A DNA stretch of 64,000 nucleotides from Roseibium aquae. GTDB lineage: Bacteria; Pseudomonadota; Alphaproteobacteria; Rhizobiales; Stappiaceae. The notes under the pieces were generated by a model. The model saw only the letters and a list, made by a program, of their open reading frames with translations. It searched no databases and was not told the DNA's origin. The DNA is taken from the NCBI RefSeq assembly GCF_008711285.1, contig NZ_VXDC01000001.1:620001-684000 (forward strand). Direction: 5' to 3'. This document shows, one piece after another, positions 43,736 through 53,205 of the stretch; position 1 is the first letter of the stretch; each line of letters begins with the position of its first letter. The position numbers were made by a program, and so were the translations under genes.

Positions 43736-44642
43736 GCCGTTTTTGAAGTCGATAGGTGCGACCGTCGGCAAGGCCGAACACGAAGGCGGGCCCCGCCGGT
43801 GCGGCCTCTTGCACGATCCCGCTGGCCAGCCGGCCGGGCAGGGTGATCGACGCTTCTTCCCGTGCTTGTCCGGATGCAAAGCTCAAAAGCTTCAAGACCC
43901 GAAGGCCGTCTGTTGGAAGGAGCAAATCGGGGATCCCGTCGCCGGTGGCATCAAGGGTGGCCGACAGATCCATCTCCCGCGATCCTATGGCATGATTGGA
44001 GAACCCGGTTTTCGACACCAGCCGTGTCAAGCCTGATCCGTCGAAATCATACAGGAACAGTGTGCCGCCGATATGCGGCGTCTGGACATAGGCAATCTGC
44101 TTTCTGCCGAGCTGGAGATAGTCGTCGATCCCGGCGATGTTGAGCCATCTGTTGGCGCGCCCGATGTAACCGGTCGTTCCCAGTTCCCGAAGGGTGCCGT
44201 CGCGCAAACCGTAAACGGTGACAGAGCCTCCAAGCCGGACCGACGCCTTGATCGTGACGACTTCCGTCCGCCCATCCCCGTCCAGATCGGCAAGGCGCGG
44301 CGTACGGTCCTCGAAAACATCCGTGTCGGGCAGAACGAACCGCATTACCTCGCCGCTCGCGGTCTTTACCGACAAGCCCCCGGCTTCGATCCCGTCGCCC
44401 AGAATGGCATGCCCGTATCGGCCGGTCGGTTCGATGTACCAGGCCTCTCGAATATCTCCCGACAGGGTTTGTGCAACCGCGCCATCGGGCAGACCGTTCG
44501 GAGCCGGCTGAAAACCGGGGGCGAAGCTGTCTGGGGCGGAGCGACCGGGCAAGACTTCGAGAAACCAGCCGACAGTCCCGGCAGCGATACTTGGCGTGGC
44601 GCTGGTGAACAGCGCGAAGACGGACAGCAGCAGGAGGCGCAT
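43728..44642 (-). CDS. Exported FG-GAP/VCBS-like repeat protein
   Basis: This 304-residue protein starts with a Sec signal peptide (MRLLLLSVFALFTSATPSIA). The rest looks like a beta-propeller of FG-GAP-type repeats, with the calcium-binding-like loops LADLDGDGRTEVV and DATGDGIPDLLL. Probably periplasmic. I do not recognise a specific function. Its 3' end overlaps the convergent desuccinylase gene. Confidence 0.75.
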   Translation of the reverse strand: MRLLLLSVFALFTSATPSIAAGTVGWFLEVLPGRSAPDSFAPGFQPAPNGLPDGAVAQTLSGDIREAWYIEPTGRYGHAILGDGIEAGGLSVKTASGEVMRFVLPDTDVFEDRTPRLADLDGDGRTEVVTIKASVRLGGSVTVYGLRDGTLRELGTTGYIGRANRWLNIAGIDDYLQLGRKQIAYVQTPHIGGTLFLYDFDGSGLTRLVSKTGFSNHAIGSREMDLSATLDATGDGIPDLLLPTDGLRVLKLLSFASGQAREEASITLPGRLASGIVQEAAPAGPAFVFGLADGRTYRLQKRPR

Positions 44643-44901
44643 GGCGGACCTTTCCGTGGATCAGGTTTCCATACGGGATAACCATCTTGCGACCGCCGTC
44701 CATTCAAATGACGGGTCTTGAAAGTAAAACCAACGTCAAGGCGCCGTTTCGATCAAGGGATTTGAAGCGCGTCTTTTTGCGCTGCCGCACTGGTCACCTC
44801 CCGGAGCGGGCGTTATGTTCGCCCCCATGACGGCCCGTCCGGAAACACTGAATTGCCCGGCGCCCGGGCCAAACTCATCTCGCAGGCCAAGGAAAACTCC
44901 C

Positions 44902-47208
44902 ATGAATCAGATGGTGACCCCGAAATTCGGCATCGGAGCGCCCGTCCGCCGGAAGGAAGATCAGGCTCTGATTACCGGCCAAGGGCATTACACCGGCGAC
45001 TACATGCCGGACGGGTGTCTGCATGCCTATGTGCTGCGCTCGCCCATGGCCCATGCGACGTTCACGCTCGCCGGGCTGGACGATGCCCGCGCGCTTGAGG
45101 GGGTTCATTTAATCCTAACCGGCGATGACCTTGATGGCGTCGGGACCATGCCGACGCGGGCGGTCATGAAGCAGATTGACGGCAGCACGCACAAATGCCC
45201 TCCGCAGCCCGTTTTGTGCAAGGACACGGTGCGATATGTGGGGGATGCAATCGCCTATATCGTGGCCGATGACGTCAATACCGCGAAATCCGCGGCCGAA
45301 CTGATCGAAGTCGATTTCGAGCCGCTGGATGTCGTGGTCGATATCGAGGCCGCGCTTCAGGATGGCGCGCCGCTGGTCTGGCCTGACTATGGGACGAATG
45401 TGGCATTCACGCTTGGGCACGGGGATGCGGACAAGACGGCCGCCGCGTTCGAGAAGCCGGAGCGGGTCGTCTCCATCGACGTGATCAACAATCGCCTCGT
45501 TGCCAACTACATGGAGCCGCGCGGCTGTGTCGCGGAGTTCGATGCGGGCGCGGATCGGTTCAAGCTGACACTCGGCACCCAGGGCGGCCATGGCATGCGC
45601 GACGTGATCTGCACCGGGATCCTGAACATCGATCCCGCCAAATTGCAGGTGGTCACGCCGGAAGTCGGCGGCGGATTCGGCACGAAGATGTTCTGTTATC
45701 GGGAATACCCGCTCTCCCTCCTGGCCGCCAGAAAGCTCGGCCGTCCGGTCAAGTGGACCGGCGAGCGTATGGAGCATTTCATCACCGACGCCCATGGCCG
45801 GGACAATGTCACCCATGCCGAGCTGGCGCTCGATGCGAACTCGAAGATCCTGGGTCTCAAGGTGCATGTGAAGGCCGCCATGGGCGCCTATCTCCACCAG
45901 TTCGGCCCGTTCATTCCGTTCGTCGGAACTTCCATGTCAAGCGGCCTATATGACATCCCCGCGTTGGAGGCCCGGATCACCGGCGTCTACGCCAACACGG
46001 TGCCGACCGACGCCTATCGCGGAGCGGGGCGCCCGGAGGCCGCCTATCTGATCGAGCGGCTCATCGAAAAGGCCGGCGAGGAAACCGGCCTTGGTTCGGT
46101 GGAGATCCGCAAACGGAATTTCATCGCGAAAGAGGCGCTGCCCTACACCACGCAGACCGGCCGGATGTACGACACAGGCGACTATGAGGGGCACCTGACC
46201 AAAGCGCTGGAAGTGGCCGATTGGGAGGGGTTCAAGGCCCGCCAGGACGCGAGTGCGGCTGAGGGCAAATACCGCGGCATCGGGATCTGTTCCTATATCG
46301 AGGCCTGCGCCTTCCCGGGCGGCGAGGAGGCGACGGTTGAACTCAACGCCAACGGAACGCTCACCCTCCTGATCGGCACCCAGACCAATGGTCAGGGCCA
46401 TGCAACTGCCTATGCGCAGGTGATTGCTGAGAAATTCGGGATCGACCTGGATGCGATCGAGGTCATTCAGGGCGATACCGACCGTGTCCGCAAGGGTGGC
46501 GGCACGGGCGGGTCCCGGTCGATCCCCCTTGGTCTTCCCTCGGTCAACAATGCATCCCAAATCCTTGTCGACAAGATCAAGGAAAAGGCGGCCGACCAGC
46601 TTGAGGTCGGTGCCGGGGACCTCGAACTGTTCGGTGGACAGGTGCGCGTCGTGGGGACGGACCGGCAGGTAAGCCTGGCGGATATCGCGGCCGCAAGCGG
46701 AGAAACCCTGACCGGTCAGGACATGGTGAAGCAGGCCGAGGCCACCTACCCCAATGGCACGCATATCTGCGAACTGGAAGTCGATCCGGACACCGGCGAC
46801 GTCACCATCGTCAACTATGTGATCGTGGACGACTTCGGCGTCACCGTGAACCCGTTGCTGCTCGCAGGTCAGGTCCATGGCGGCACTGCTCAAGCCATCT
46901 CCCAGGCCCTTTGCGAACGGGTGGTCTATGACGAGGACGGGCAGCTGATGACGGCCTCCCTGCTGGATTATCAGCTGATCCGCGCCGCCGACCTGCCGGA
47001 TTTCAACTTCCAGACCCGGAACGTGCCGTCGAGCACCAATGCGCTGGGCATCAAGGGCGCCGGGGAAGCGGGCACCATCGGGGGCTGCGCGTCTGTCATG
47101 AACGCCCTTCAAATGGCCTTGAAGGATGGCGCCGGTGTGAGCGATCTGATCCAGATGCCCGCCACGCCCCAGCGGGTATGGGAGGCCATTCAGGCCGCCA
47201 AAGCATGA
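44902..47208 (+). CDS. Molybdenum hydroxylase large subunit (form II CoxL type)
   Basis: This 768-residue protein is the molybdopterin-cytosine-dinucleotide subunit of the xanthine dehydrogenase/CO dehydrogenase family: GIGAPVRRKEDQALITGQGH at the start, GGGFGTKMFCYREYPL, a QTNGQGHATAYAQV strand, and GIKGAGEAGTIGG near the catalytic glutamate. The active-site loop is AYRGAGR, the form II type, not the AYxCSFR of true CO dehydrogenase. No gene for the FAD or [2Fe-2S] subunits is adjacent. AAGGAA precedes the ATG at 44902. Confidence 0.9.
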   Translation: MNQMVTPKFGIGAPVRRKEDQALITGQGHYTGDYMPDGCLHAYVLRSPMAHATFTLAGLDDARALEGVHLILTGDDLDGVGTMPTRAVMKQIDGSTHKCPPQPVLCKDTVRYVGDAIAYIVADDVNTAKSAAELIEVDFEPLDVVVDIEAALQDGAPLVWPDYGTNVAFTLGHGDADKTAAAFEKPERVVSIDVINNRLVANYMEPRGCVAEFDAGADRFKLTLGTQGGHGMRDVICTGILNIDPAKLQVVTPEVGGGFGTKMFCYREYPLSLLAARKLGRPVKWTGERMEHFITDAHGRDNVTHAELALDANSKILGLKVHVKAAMGAYLHQFGPFIPFVGTSMSSGLYDIPALEARITGVYANTVPTDAYRGAGRPEAAYLIERLIEKAGEETGLGSVEIRKRNFIAKEALPYTTQTGRMYDTGDYEGHLTKALEVADWEGFKARQDASAAEGKYRGIGICSYIEACAFPGGEEATVELNANGTLTLLIGTQTNGQGHATAYAQVIAEKFGIDLDAIEVIQGDTDRVRKGGGTGGSRSIPLGLPSVNNASQILVDKIKEKAADQLEVGAGDLELFGGQVRVVGTDRQVSLADIAAASGETLTGQDMVKQAEATYPNGTHICELEVDPDTGDVTIVNYVIVDDFGVTVNPLLLAGQVHGGTAQAISQALCERVVYDEDGQLMTASLLDYQLIRAADLPDFNFQTRNVPSSTNALGIKGAGEAGTIGGCASVMNALQMALKDGAGVSDLIQMPATPQRVWEAIQAAKA

Positions 47209-47277
47209 GTTGCTTGCGGGGATAAACCATCAGGCCCGCGCATTGGCGCGGGCTTTCCATTTCACTGCTGCAAGACG

Positions 47278-47934
47278 TTATGTGAGCTGCATCGGCGGGA
47301 CATCGCCGTGCATGATCAAACTGGCGCCCGTTGCGGCGATGACCTCGTCCACGCTGACGTCGGGGTGACGTTCCTTCAGGACAAGGCCCGCCTCGGTCGG
47401 CTCGATGACCGCCATTTCTGTCACAATCAGGCTGACGCGGCGTTGCGCGGTCAGGGGCAGGGTGCACTCGGGCAGGATCTTGTGGGCGCCCTTGGCGGTG
47501 TGCACCATGGCGATCACCACCTTCTTGGCGCCCGCCACCAGATCCATCGCCCCGCCCATGCCCGGCACCATCTTGCCGGGGATCATCCAGTTCGCAAGAT
47601 AGCCACGCGCATCGACCTGCAAGCCTCCAAGCACGGTCATGTCCAGGTGACCGCCCCGGATCAGGCCGAAACTCATGGCACTGTCGATGGAGGCCGCGCC
47701 CGGCAAGGCGGTCACGAACCCGCCGCCGGCATCTGTCAGGTCCGGGTCTTCCATGCCCTCCGGCGGGCGGGCACCCAAACCGATCACACCATTTTCGGCC
47801 TGAAAGAATACATGGACATCTTTCGGCAGATAATTGGCAACGAGGCTCGGCAGCCCAATGCCAAGATTGACCAGCATGTCCGTCTTGACTTCGTGCGCCA
47901 CGCGGCGGGCAATGATTTCCTTGGCTTCCATCAC
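47278..47934 (-). CDS. scoB: 3-oxoacid CoA-transferase subunit B
   Basis: With subunit A it moves CoA from succinyl-CoA to acetoacetate or a similar acid. The 218-residue product has the start KEIIARRVAHEVKTDMLVNL, GIGLPSLVANYLP, and the catalytic glutamate in the QAENGVIGLG motif. It overlaps the upstream subunit A by 4 bases (ATGA), so the two are translated together. The acyl-CoA synthetase and 3-hydroxybutyrate dehydrogenase next door suggest ketone-body use. Confidence 0.92.
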   Translation of the reverse strand: MMEAKEIIARRVAHEVKTDMLVNLGIGLPSLVANYLPKDVHVFFQAENGVIGLGARPPEGMEDPDLTDAGGGFVTALPGAASIDSAMSFGLIRGGHLDMTVLGGLQVDARGYLANWMIPGKMVPGMGGAMDLVAGAKKVVIAMVHTAKGAHKILPECTLPLTAQRRVSLIVTEMAVIEPTEAGLVLKERHPDVSVDEVIAATGASLIMHGDVPPMQLT

Positions 47935-48584
47935 GCAGCCCTTTCGATAAGATGATCGACCAGAACACCCGGCGTTTTCACCGAATCTGGCGAGATGACA
48001 CCGACCGGAACAATAAGCTGGGGCTCGGCGATCACGGTTTCGGCCGCCAGCGCCATGATCGGATTGAAATTATGGGCTGTCAGTGAGTATTCCAGATTGC
48101 CGACATAGTCCGCCTGGCGTGCGGCCAGCAGGGCGAAATCGCCTCTGATGGGCGTTTCCAGAAGAAAGGTTTCGCCATTGATCTCGACGGTCGGCTTGCC
48201 GTCCTCGACGGGTGTTCCGAGCCCTGTCTTGGTCAGCACGCCGCCGAGACCGACCCCTGCGGCCCGGATCCGTTCGACCAGCGTTCCCTGCGGAACGAGT
48301 TCGACCTCGATCTCTCCTGAAATCATCTTCTGTTGCGTTTCCGGGTTGAGGCCAATGTGCGAGGCGATCACCCTGGACACGGCTCCGGCGGAAATCAGCT
48401 TGCCAATTCCCTTGCCGGGCATGGCGGTGTCATTGGCGACGACCGTCAGGTTCCTTGCGCCGCGGGCCACGAGGGCGTCCATGATGCGCTCGGGTGTTCC
48501 CACGGCCATGAAGCCGCCAATCAACACCACCGATCCGTCGGGAATCATCTCCGCCGCTTGTTCAGGTTTGCATGCGTGTTTCAT
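47931..48584 (-). CDS. scoA: 3-oxoacid CoA-transferase subunit A
   Basis: The 217-residue partner of subunit B has the CoA-loop VLIGGFMAVGTPERIMDALV, VVANDTAMPGKGIGKLI, and the signature ELVPQGTLVERIRAAGVGLG. First gene of the two-gene operon, divergent from the acyl-CoA synthetase across a 248-base gap in which I see no clear operator. The acid partner (acetoacetate, adipate or other) cannot be fixed from sequence alone. Confidence 0.92.
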   Translation of the reverse strand: MKHACKPEQAAEMIPDGSVVLIGGFMAVGTPERIMDALVARGARNLTVVANDTAMPGKGIGKLISAGAVSRVIASHIGLNPETQQKMISGEIEVELVPQGTLVERIRAAGVGLGGVLTKTGLGTPVEDGKPTVEINGETFLLETPIRGDFALLAARQADYVGNLEYSLTAHNFNPIMALAAETVIAEPQLIVPVGVISPDSVKTPGVLVDHLIERAA

Positions 48585-48832
48585 TCAGAACCTCGTCCGG
48601 CTGAGGAATTATGCGGCCAGACGATAGCCGGGGGATAAGGACGGGCAAAGTGAAGATTGTGCGACGCAGTATCCTTACGTATGCGCCAGTTGCCGCCGCA
48701 AAGTGCCTCATCTTGCGTTTTGAGAACAACAATTGGCGGACCTTGAAAAAGCGGGCTGTTCGGCAAATGTCGAATATACGATAAAAATCGCAATAACTCA
48801 GGATACGAAAGCAAGCGGAGGATGGCGGTGCA

Positions 48833-50362
48833 ATGAATGTGGCGCACTGGTTGCACAGGACCGCGGTTTTGGGGCCGGACCTGCCGGCGCTCTATCACGG
48901 GGCCGACCTGCACCTGACTTATGCCGCGCTCCGCCAAAGAGTGAAAAGCCTGTCCGCCGGTCTTGCGGACCGTTTCGGTGTTCGGCCCGGTGATCGCGTC
49001 GCCCTGTTCATGGGCAACACCCCTGCCTATCTGGAAGTGCTGTACGCCATATGGCATCTCGGCGCGGCGGCGGTGCCTATCAACTACAAGCTCCATCCCA
49101 AGGAAGCCCAGTTCATACTGGAGGATTCCGGTGCCAGGTTGGTGTTCGTTGCGGACGGGAACGGCCTGAGTGACCCCTATGCGATGTGTGAGGTTTGCTG
49201 TGTGCACAGCGAGGACTACGCGGCGCTGACCGGACGGGACGATGGGGACGGTGAACCGGCCCCGCGGGCGAGGGACGATCTGGCATGGCTGTTCTATACC
49301 TCCGGCACGACCGGCAAGCCGAAAGGTGTGATGATCAGCCATGGGAACATACACGCCATGGCCTTTGCCTATTTCGTGGATGTCGACGAGGTTCGGCCGG
49401 ACGATACCGCGCTCTACGCGGCTCCGCTGTCCCATGGTGCCGGGATCTACAATTTCATGCATGTGATGCGCGGGGCAGCGCATTGTGTTCCAAAGAGCGG
49501 TGGCTTCGATCCGGCGGAAATACTGTCTCTGGGCAAAACGTTCGGCAGTGTGCACATGTTTGCGGCGCCCACCATGGTGCGCCGTCTGGTCGATGCCGCC
49601 AAGGCGGCCGGGGAAACCGGGGAGGGCATCCGGACCATCGTTTACGGCGGCGGGCCGATGTATCTTGCCGATATCATGGAAGCGGTCCAGGTCATGGGGC
49701 CCCGGTTCGTCCAGATCTACGGGCAGGGCGAATGCCCGATGACGATCACCGCGCTGCCCCGGGACCTGGTGAGCGACCGGGCTCATCCCCGGTGGAAGGA
49801 GCGGCTTGGGTCCGTGGGAACCGCGCAGTCCTGCGTCGAGGTGCGCGTTGTCGACGAGGCCGGGCGGATCTGCGCTCCGGGGGAGAGTGGCGAGATTGTC
49901 GTGCGCGGCGCAGCGGTGATGCCGGGCTATTGGAACAATCCCGAGGCGAACGCAAAGACGCTGAAAGACGGATGGCTCCATACCGGAGATGTCGGGCGGT
50001 TCGATGAAGACGGCTTTCTGACGCTGACCGACCGGTCCAAGGACGTGATCATTTCCGGCGGCACCAATATCTATCCCCGTGAGGTCGAGGAAGTTCTCCT
50101 GCTGCTCGATGATGTGGCCGAGGTGTCCGTGGTTGGCGCACCCGACCCGGAATGGGGCGAGGTCATCGTCGCCTTCGTGGTGCTCCGTCAGGGCGGCGAA
50201 CTGTCGCCGGAGGCGCTTGACCGGCATTGCCTGGAAAATATGGCCCGGTTCAAGCGCCCGAAACGGTACGAGTTCCTGCCAGAACTTCCCAAGAACACAT
50301 ACGGCAAGGTTTTGAAGACCGACCTGCGCCGGCGCTTTTCCGATGAGAAGGTTTCACCATGA
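48833..50362 (+). CDS. AMP-forming acyl-CoA synthetase
   Basis: This 509-residue ANL enzyme has YTSGTTGKPKGVMISHGN, IYGQGECPMTI in place of the usual YGxTE, WLHTGDVGRFDEDGF, and the catalytic lysine in LPKNTYGKVLKTDL. The GQGE variant marks a subgroup whose acids are unclear. GGAGG lies about 11 bases before the ATG. It overlaps the following dehydrogenase by 4 bases, which suggests that their substrates are linked, for example acetoacetate or a hydroxy acid. Confidence 0.87.
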   Translation: MNVAHWLHRTAVLGPDLPALYHGADLHLTYAALRQRVKSLSAGLADRFGVRPGDRVALFMGNTPAYLEVLYAIWHLGAAAVPINYKLHPKEAQFILEDSGARLVFVADGNGLSDPYAMCEVCCVHSEDYAALTGRDDGDGEPAPRARDDLAWLFYTSGTTGKPKGVMISHGNIHAMAFAYFVDVDEVRPDDTALYAAPLSHGAGIYNFMHVMRGAAHCVPKSGGFDPAEILSLGKTFGSVHMFAAPTMVRRLVDAAKAAGETGEGIRTIVYGGGPMYLADIMEAVQVMGPRFVQIYGQGECPMTITALPRDLVSDRAHPRWKERLGSVGTAQSCVEVRVVDEAGRICAPGESGEIVVRGAAVMPGYWNNPEANAKTLKDGWLHTGDVGRFDEDGFLTLTDRSKDVIISGGTNIYPREVEEVLLLLDDVAEVSVVGAPDPEWGEVIVAFVVLRQGGELSPEALDRHCLENMARFKRPKRYEFLPELPKNTYGKVLKTDLRRRFSDEKVSP

Positions 50363-51171
50363 TGCATTCCGGGTTCTTGAAGGGGCGGACCGCCTTTGTC
50401 ACGGGGTCCGTTCAGGGGATCGGTTTGGCGATCGCCCGCGCGCTGGCGGCCGAAGGCGCGCGGGTCGGGCTTCACGGCCTTGGCGATCGGGCGGTCATCG
50501 AAGAAGCTCAAGACCAGGTGCGCGCGGCGGGCGCGGCGGAGGTGCGGTTCTTCGAGGGCGATATGCGGCATCCGGACGAGATCGAGGCCATGATGGATGC
50601 GCTCGAAGCCTGGGGGAGCTGCGATATTCTGGTCAACAATGCCGGAATTCAAAAAACCGCACCCTTGGCGGATATGCCCCGTGAAACCTGGGAGGCGATC
50701 CTGGCGGTGAACCTGTCCGGGGCCTTTTTCACCATGCGCCGGGCCATGCCGAAAATGGCGGAGCGGGGTTATGGCCGCGTGGTGAACATTGCGTCCGTTC
50801 ATGGCCTTGTCGCTTCGAAGGACAAGAGCCCCTATGTGGCCGCCAAGTTCGGACTGGTCGGTCTGTCCAAGGTGGCCGCCCTTGAATATGCCCATGCCGG
50901 ATCGCGGGAAACGGGCGGTGTGACCGTCAACTGCATTTGCCCGGGCTGGACGGAAACCGCCATCATTCAGCCGCAGATCGAGGCGAGGGCCGCGGATCAG
51001 GGCGGCGACCGGGCGGCGGGTGTGGCAAGCCTCTTGGCGGAAAAACAGCCCAGCTTGCGGACCTCGATGCCTGAGGAGATTGGTGCCGCCGTGGTCTGGC
51101 TGTGCAGTCCCATCGCGCACAACATGACCGGGATCACGTTGCCGATCGATGGCGGCTGGACCGCGCAGTAA
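50359..51171 (+). CDS. D-3-hydroxybutyrate dehydrogenase (SDR)
   Basis: This 270-residue short-chain dehydrogenase has the cofactor motif TGSVQGIGLAIA, the structural VNNAGIQ, catalytic Ser in NIASVHGLVASK and Tyr-Lys in YVAAKFG. CPGWTETAIIQPQIEARA and EKQPSLR match bacterial 3-hydroxybutyrate dehydrogenases (BdhA), which oxidise 3-hydroxybutyrate to acetoacetate. Translationally coupled to the synthetase before it. It fits a polyhydroxybutyrate or ketone-body pathway with the CoA transferase. Confidence 0.87.
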   Translation: MMHSGFLKGRTAFVTGSVQGIGLAIARALAAEGARVGLHGLGDRAVIEEAQDQVRAAGAAEVRFFEGDMRHPDEIEAMMDALEAWGSCDILVNNAGIQKTAPLADMPRETWEAILAVNLSGAFFTMRRAMPKMAERGYGRVVNIASVHGLVASKDKSPYVAAKFGLVGLSKVAALEYAHAGSRETGGVTVNCICPGWTETAIIQPQIEARAADQGGDRAAGVASLLAEKQPSLRTSMPEEIGAAVVWLCSPIAHNMTGITLPIDGGWTAQ

Positions 51172-51177
51172 GCCGGT

Positions 51178-51768
51178 CTAGACCTTGCCTTCGATCGTTT
51201 GCGCGGCTAGTTCCGCCGCTGCGCGAATATCGTTGGGGTCCGCGCCAGTGCGGGCCATGCCGTTGAGCCCGAACAGCGTGGTCATCACGAAGGCACTCAA
51301 CTGGGCGGCCAATCCCCGCTCGCTCGCATCAAGGTGCTCAAGGGCAAGATCGACCTTGTCCCGGATGCGGCCGGCGATGAGTGCGTTCAGTTCGGCCAGC
51401 TTGTCTGCCTGAGGGGTGCCGTCCAACGTCCGTTCAGCGACGTTCGAGAAAATTAGGCAGCCGCGCCGTGAGCCCTCCGCCATCGTGCTCCCGATGTGGC
51501 GGAGAAAGCAGGCAAGGCCCTTCCGGGGGCCTTCGGGATCGTTGAGCAGTTCCAGGCCTTTCAACGTGCGCTCTTGGACATACCTTTCAAGCACAGCCGA
51601 AAACACCGCATCCTTGCTCTCGAAGGTCGAATAGAAGCTGCCGCGCTTGATCCCGGCGGCGTCCTGCAAGTCCTCGATCGATGTCGCGGCATACCCTTTT
51701 GTCCAGAATACCTTCATGAAGGCATCCAGAGCCTTGTCTTCATCGAATTTTCGTGGCCGTCCCGCCAT
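51178..51768 (-). CDS. TetR-family regulator
   Basis: This 196-residue repressor has an N-terminal helix-turn-helix (MAGRPRKFDEDKALDAFMKV, then GYAATSIEDLQDAAGIKRGS, FYSTFESKD) and a ligand-binding C-terminal part. The start at 51768 has GAGG 6 bases upstream; 15 more upstream residues in frame are unlikely. It lies 56 bases downstream of the AhpD-like gene on the same strand and may control it. It ends 6 bases from the convergent dehydrogenase. Confidence 0.88.
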   Translation of the reverse strand: MAGRPRKFDEDKALDAFMKVFWTKGYAATSIEDLQDAAGIKRGSFYSTFESKDAVFSAVLERYVQERTLKGLELLNDPEGPRKGLACFLRHIGSTMAEGSRRGCLIFSNVAERTLDGTPQADKLAELNALIAGRIRDKVDLALEHLDASERGLAAQLSAFVMTTLFGLNGMARTGADPNDIRAAAELAAQTIEGKV

Positions 51769-51824
51769 TTGGTCCTCAAGAGGGCGTGCAGCCTGGCTCT
51801 TTGCTGGCTGCACGCCGGATCATG

Positions 51825-52394
51825 TTACGCGACCGCCTTGTCCCGGGGCGGCGTCCAGTCGAACTTGTGAAACACACTGTCCACCGGCGTTTCGGCGATG
51901 TGATTAACATAGTTCGACATCACCTTTTGGGCGAGGCCCAAGATAATGTCGAGCACGTTGCGCTTTGTATAGCCGGCGTCGAGGAAAGCCTGGACATCGT
52001 CATCGGAGACATGGCCGCGCTGGCGGACGACTTTCAAGGTGAAGTCCCGCAGGGCCTCGAGTTTGGCGTCGGGCAGGGGCGTATTGTTGCGCAAGGCATC
52101 GATGATGTCCGCCGGCACCTTTTGCATATGCGCGATACCGGTATGTGCCGGCACACAATAGTGGCACTCATGCTCGACATTGATGGTGAGCCAGACCACG
52201 TTTTGCTCGACGGTGCTCAGGCTTGTTTCCTGAAACAGCTGATGAAGCCTTTGATAGCCGTCGAGCAGTTGCGGCGATTCCGCCATCACGGCGTGCAGGC
52301 CGGGAATGCGGCCAAATGCTTTCTGCGATCTTTCGAGGAGTTCGGCGCCGCCGTCTGGCGCGCTTTCAAGAGTGTGGATTGTCAGTTTGGTCAT
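51825..52394 (-). CDS. AhpD/carboxymuconolactone decarboxylase-family protein
   Basis: This 189-residue all-helical protein has the redox motif HECHYCVPAHTG (CxxC with following His) typical of AhpD-like hydroperoxidase partners. It probably reduces peroxides or organic oxidants. AAGGAG precedes the ATG. With the TetR gene behind it, it looks like a small stress-induced unit, an arrangement often seen for this family. Confidence 0.87.
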   Translation of the reverse strand: MTKLTIHTLESAPDGGAELLERSQKAFGRIPGLHAVMAESPQLLDGYQRLHQLFQETSLSTVEQNVVWLTINVEHECHYCVPAHTGIAHMQKVPADIIDALRNNTPLPDAKLEALRDFTLKVVRQRGHVSDDDVQAFLDAGYTKRNVLDIILGLAQKVMSNYVNHIAETPVDSVFHKFDWTPPRDKAVA

Positions 52395-52575
52395 GCTGGG
52401 CTCCTTAAGGCTTAGAGCGGCGACGCGGTGTTGCGTGACCTCAACCTGGTATATTTGTACTCAAAAGTCAAAAATTACGAAAGGCCGGAATTCCGCCGTT
52501 TTTCAGGCTTCGGCATGCAAAGTCACCGATTTGTGTTCGTGCCGTGCTCCGGCGTGACCAGTTCGAAGGTGTTTC

Positions 52576-52603
52576 TTGACCTGAGCCGCAATCCCACATA
52601 AGC
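52576..52603 (+). promoter_or_regulatory. Likely promoter of rnpB
   Basis: TTGACC (52576-52581) is followed after 15-16 bases by CATAAG/ATAAGC (52597-52603). Transcription would then start at about 52609-52611, matching the 5' end of the P1 helix. Confidence 0.55.
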
Positions 52604-52610
52604 CACGCGG

Positions 52611-53018
52611 GCCAGTCGGCCGGACAGCCGCTGCCGCAAGTGCCGAAAGGCCGCGGGGGAGGAAAGTCCGGGCTCCAAGGAAACACGGTGCCGGGTAACA
52701 CCCGGCGAGGGCGACCTCAGGGAAAGTGCCACAGAAAGCAAACCGCCCTGTCCAGATAGCGATATTTGTCGCAGGGTAAGGGTGAAAGGGTGGGGTAAGA
52801 GCCCACCGCGCCTTCGGCAACGCGGGCGGCATGGTAAACCCCACCGGGAGCAAGACCGAATAGGGGCAGCGCGGGCCGCAAGGCCCAGGCCGGTTTCCAG
52901 GCCAGTTGCCCGGGTTGGTTGCGCGAGGCGTCTGGCAACAGGCGTCCCAGATGAATGGCTGTCACGTCCGGGCCTTCGGGGCCGGGCCATACAGAACCCG
53001 GCTTACAGGCCGGCTGGC
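52611..53018 (+). ncRNA. rnpB: RNase P RNA, class A
   Basis: The catalytic RNA that matures tRNA 5' ends. The ends pair as helix P1: GCCAGTCGGCC (52611-52621) with GGCCGGCTGGC (53008-53018), one G-U pair. The universal core GAGGAAAGTCCGGGCTCC lies at 52659-52676, and the conserved ACAGAA near the 3' end at about 52991. Size (about 408 bases) and the short GC-rich stem-loops fit alphaproteobacterial RNAs. Open frames over this stretch on either strand are not real genes. Confidence 0.95.
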
Positions 53019-53042
53019 TCTTTCAAGATTGCGTTACAAGCG

Positions 53043-53069
53043 CCCGGACACGGGACGCCGGGTTTATTT
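53043..53069 (+). terminator. Terminator downstream of rnpB
   Basis: CCCGG, a 10-base loop and CCGGG are followed by TTTATTT. The stem is short and partly offset by a competing GACACGGGAC pairing, but the T-rich tail supports intrinsic termination. Confidence 0.5.
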
Positions 53070-53205
53070 GGCCGTCGGCAAGTCACGGCATGGCCTGGGA
53101 AAGCCTGGTAAAGCCCGGGCGGCCCGGCTGGTGCCCTCAACCGGTTGAAAGCGGGCCGATTGCGCTATCTACCGTAGGGTTATTCCATTTCGCATGAGGT
53201 GTTTC

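Noticed and set aside
42041..43879. Long minus-strand open frame opposite rimK and the desuccinylase gene
   Set aside because: It runs across two coupled genes and their junction, and its product is low-complexity.
44902..47208. Aerobic carbon monoxide dehydrogenase
   Set aside because: The active-site loop is AYRGAGR, not AYxCSFR, and the other two subunits are absent, so CO oxidation is not supported.
52468..53186. Several open frames over the RNase P RNA
   Set aside because: The RNA is identified by its paired ends and conserved core; the frames are arginine/proline-rich by-products.
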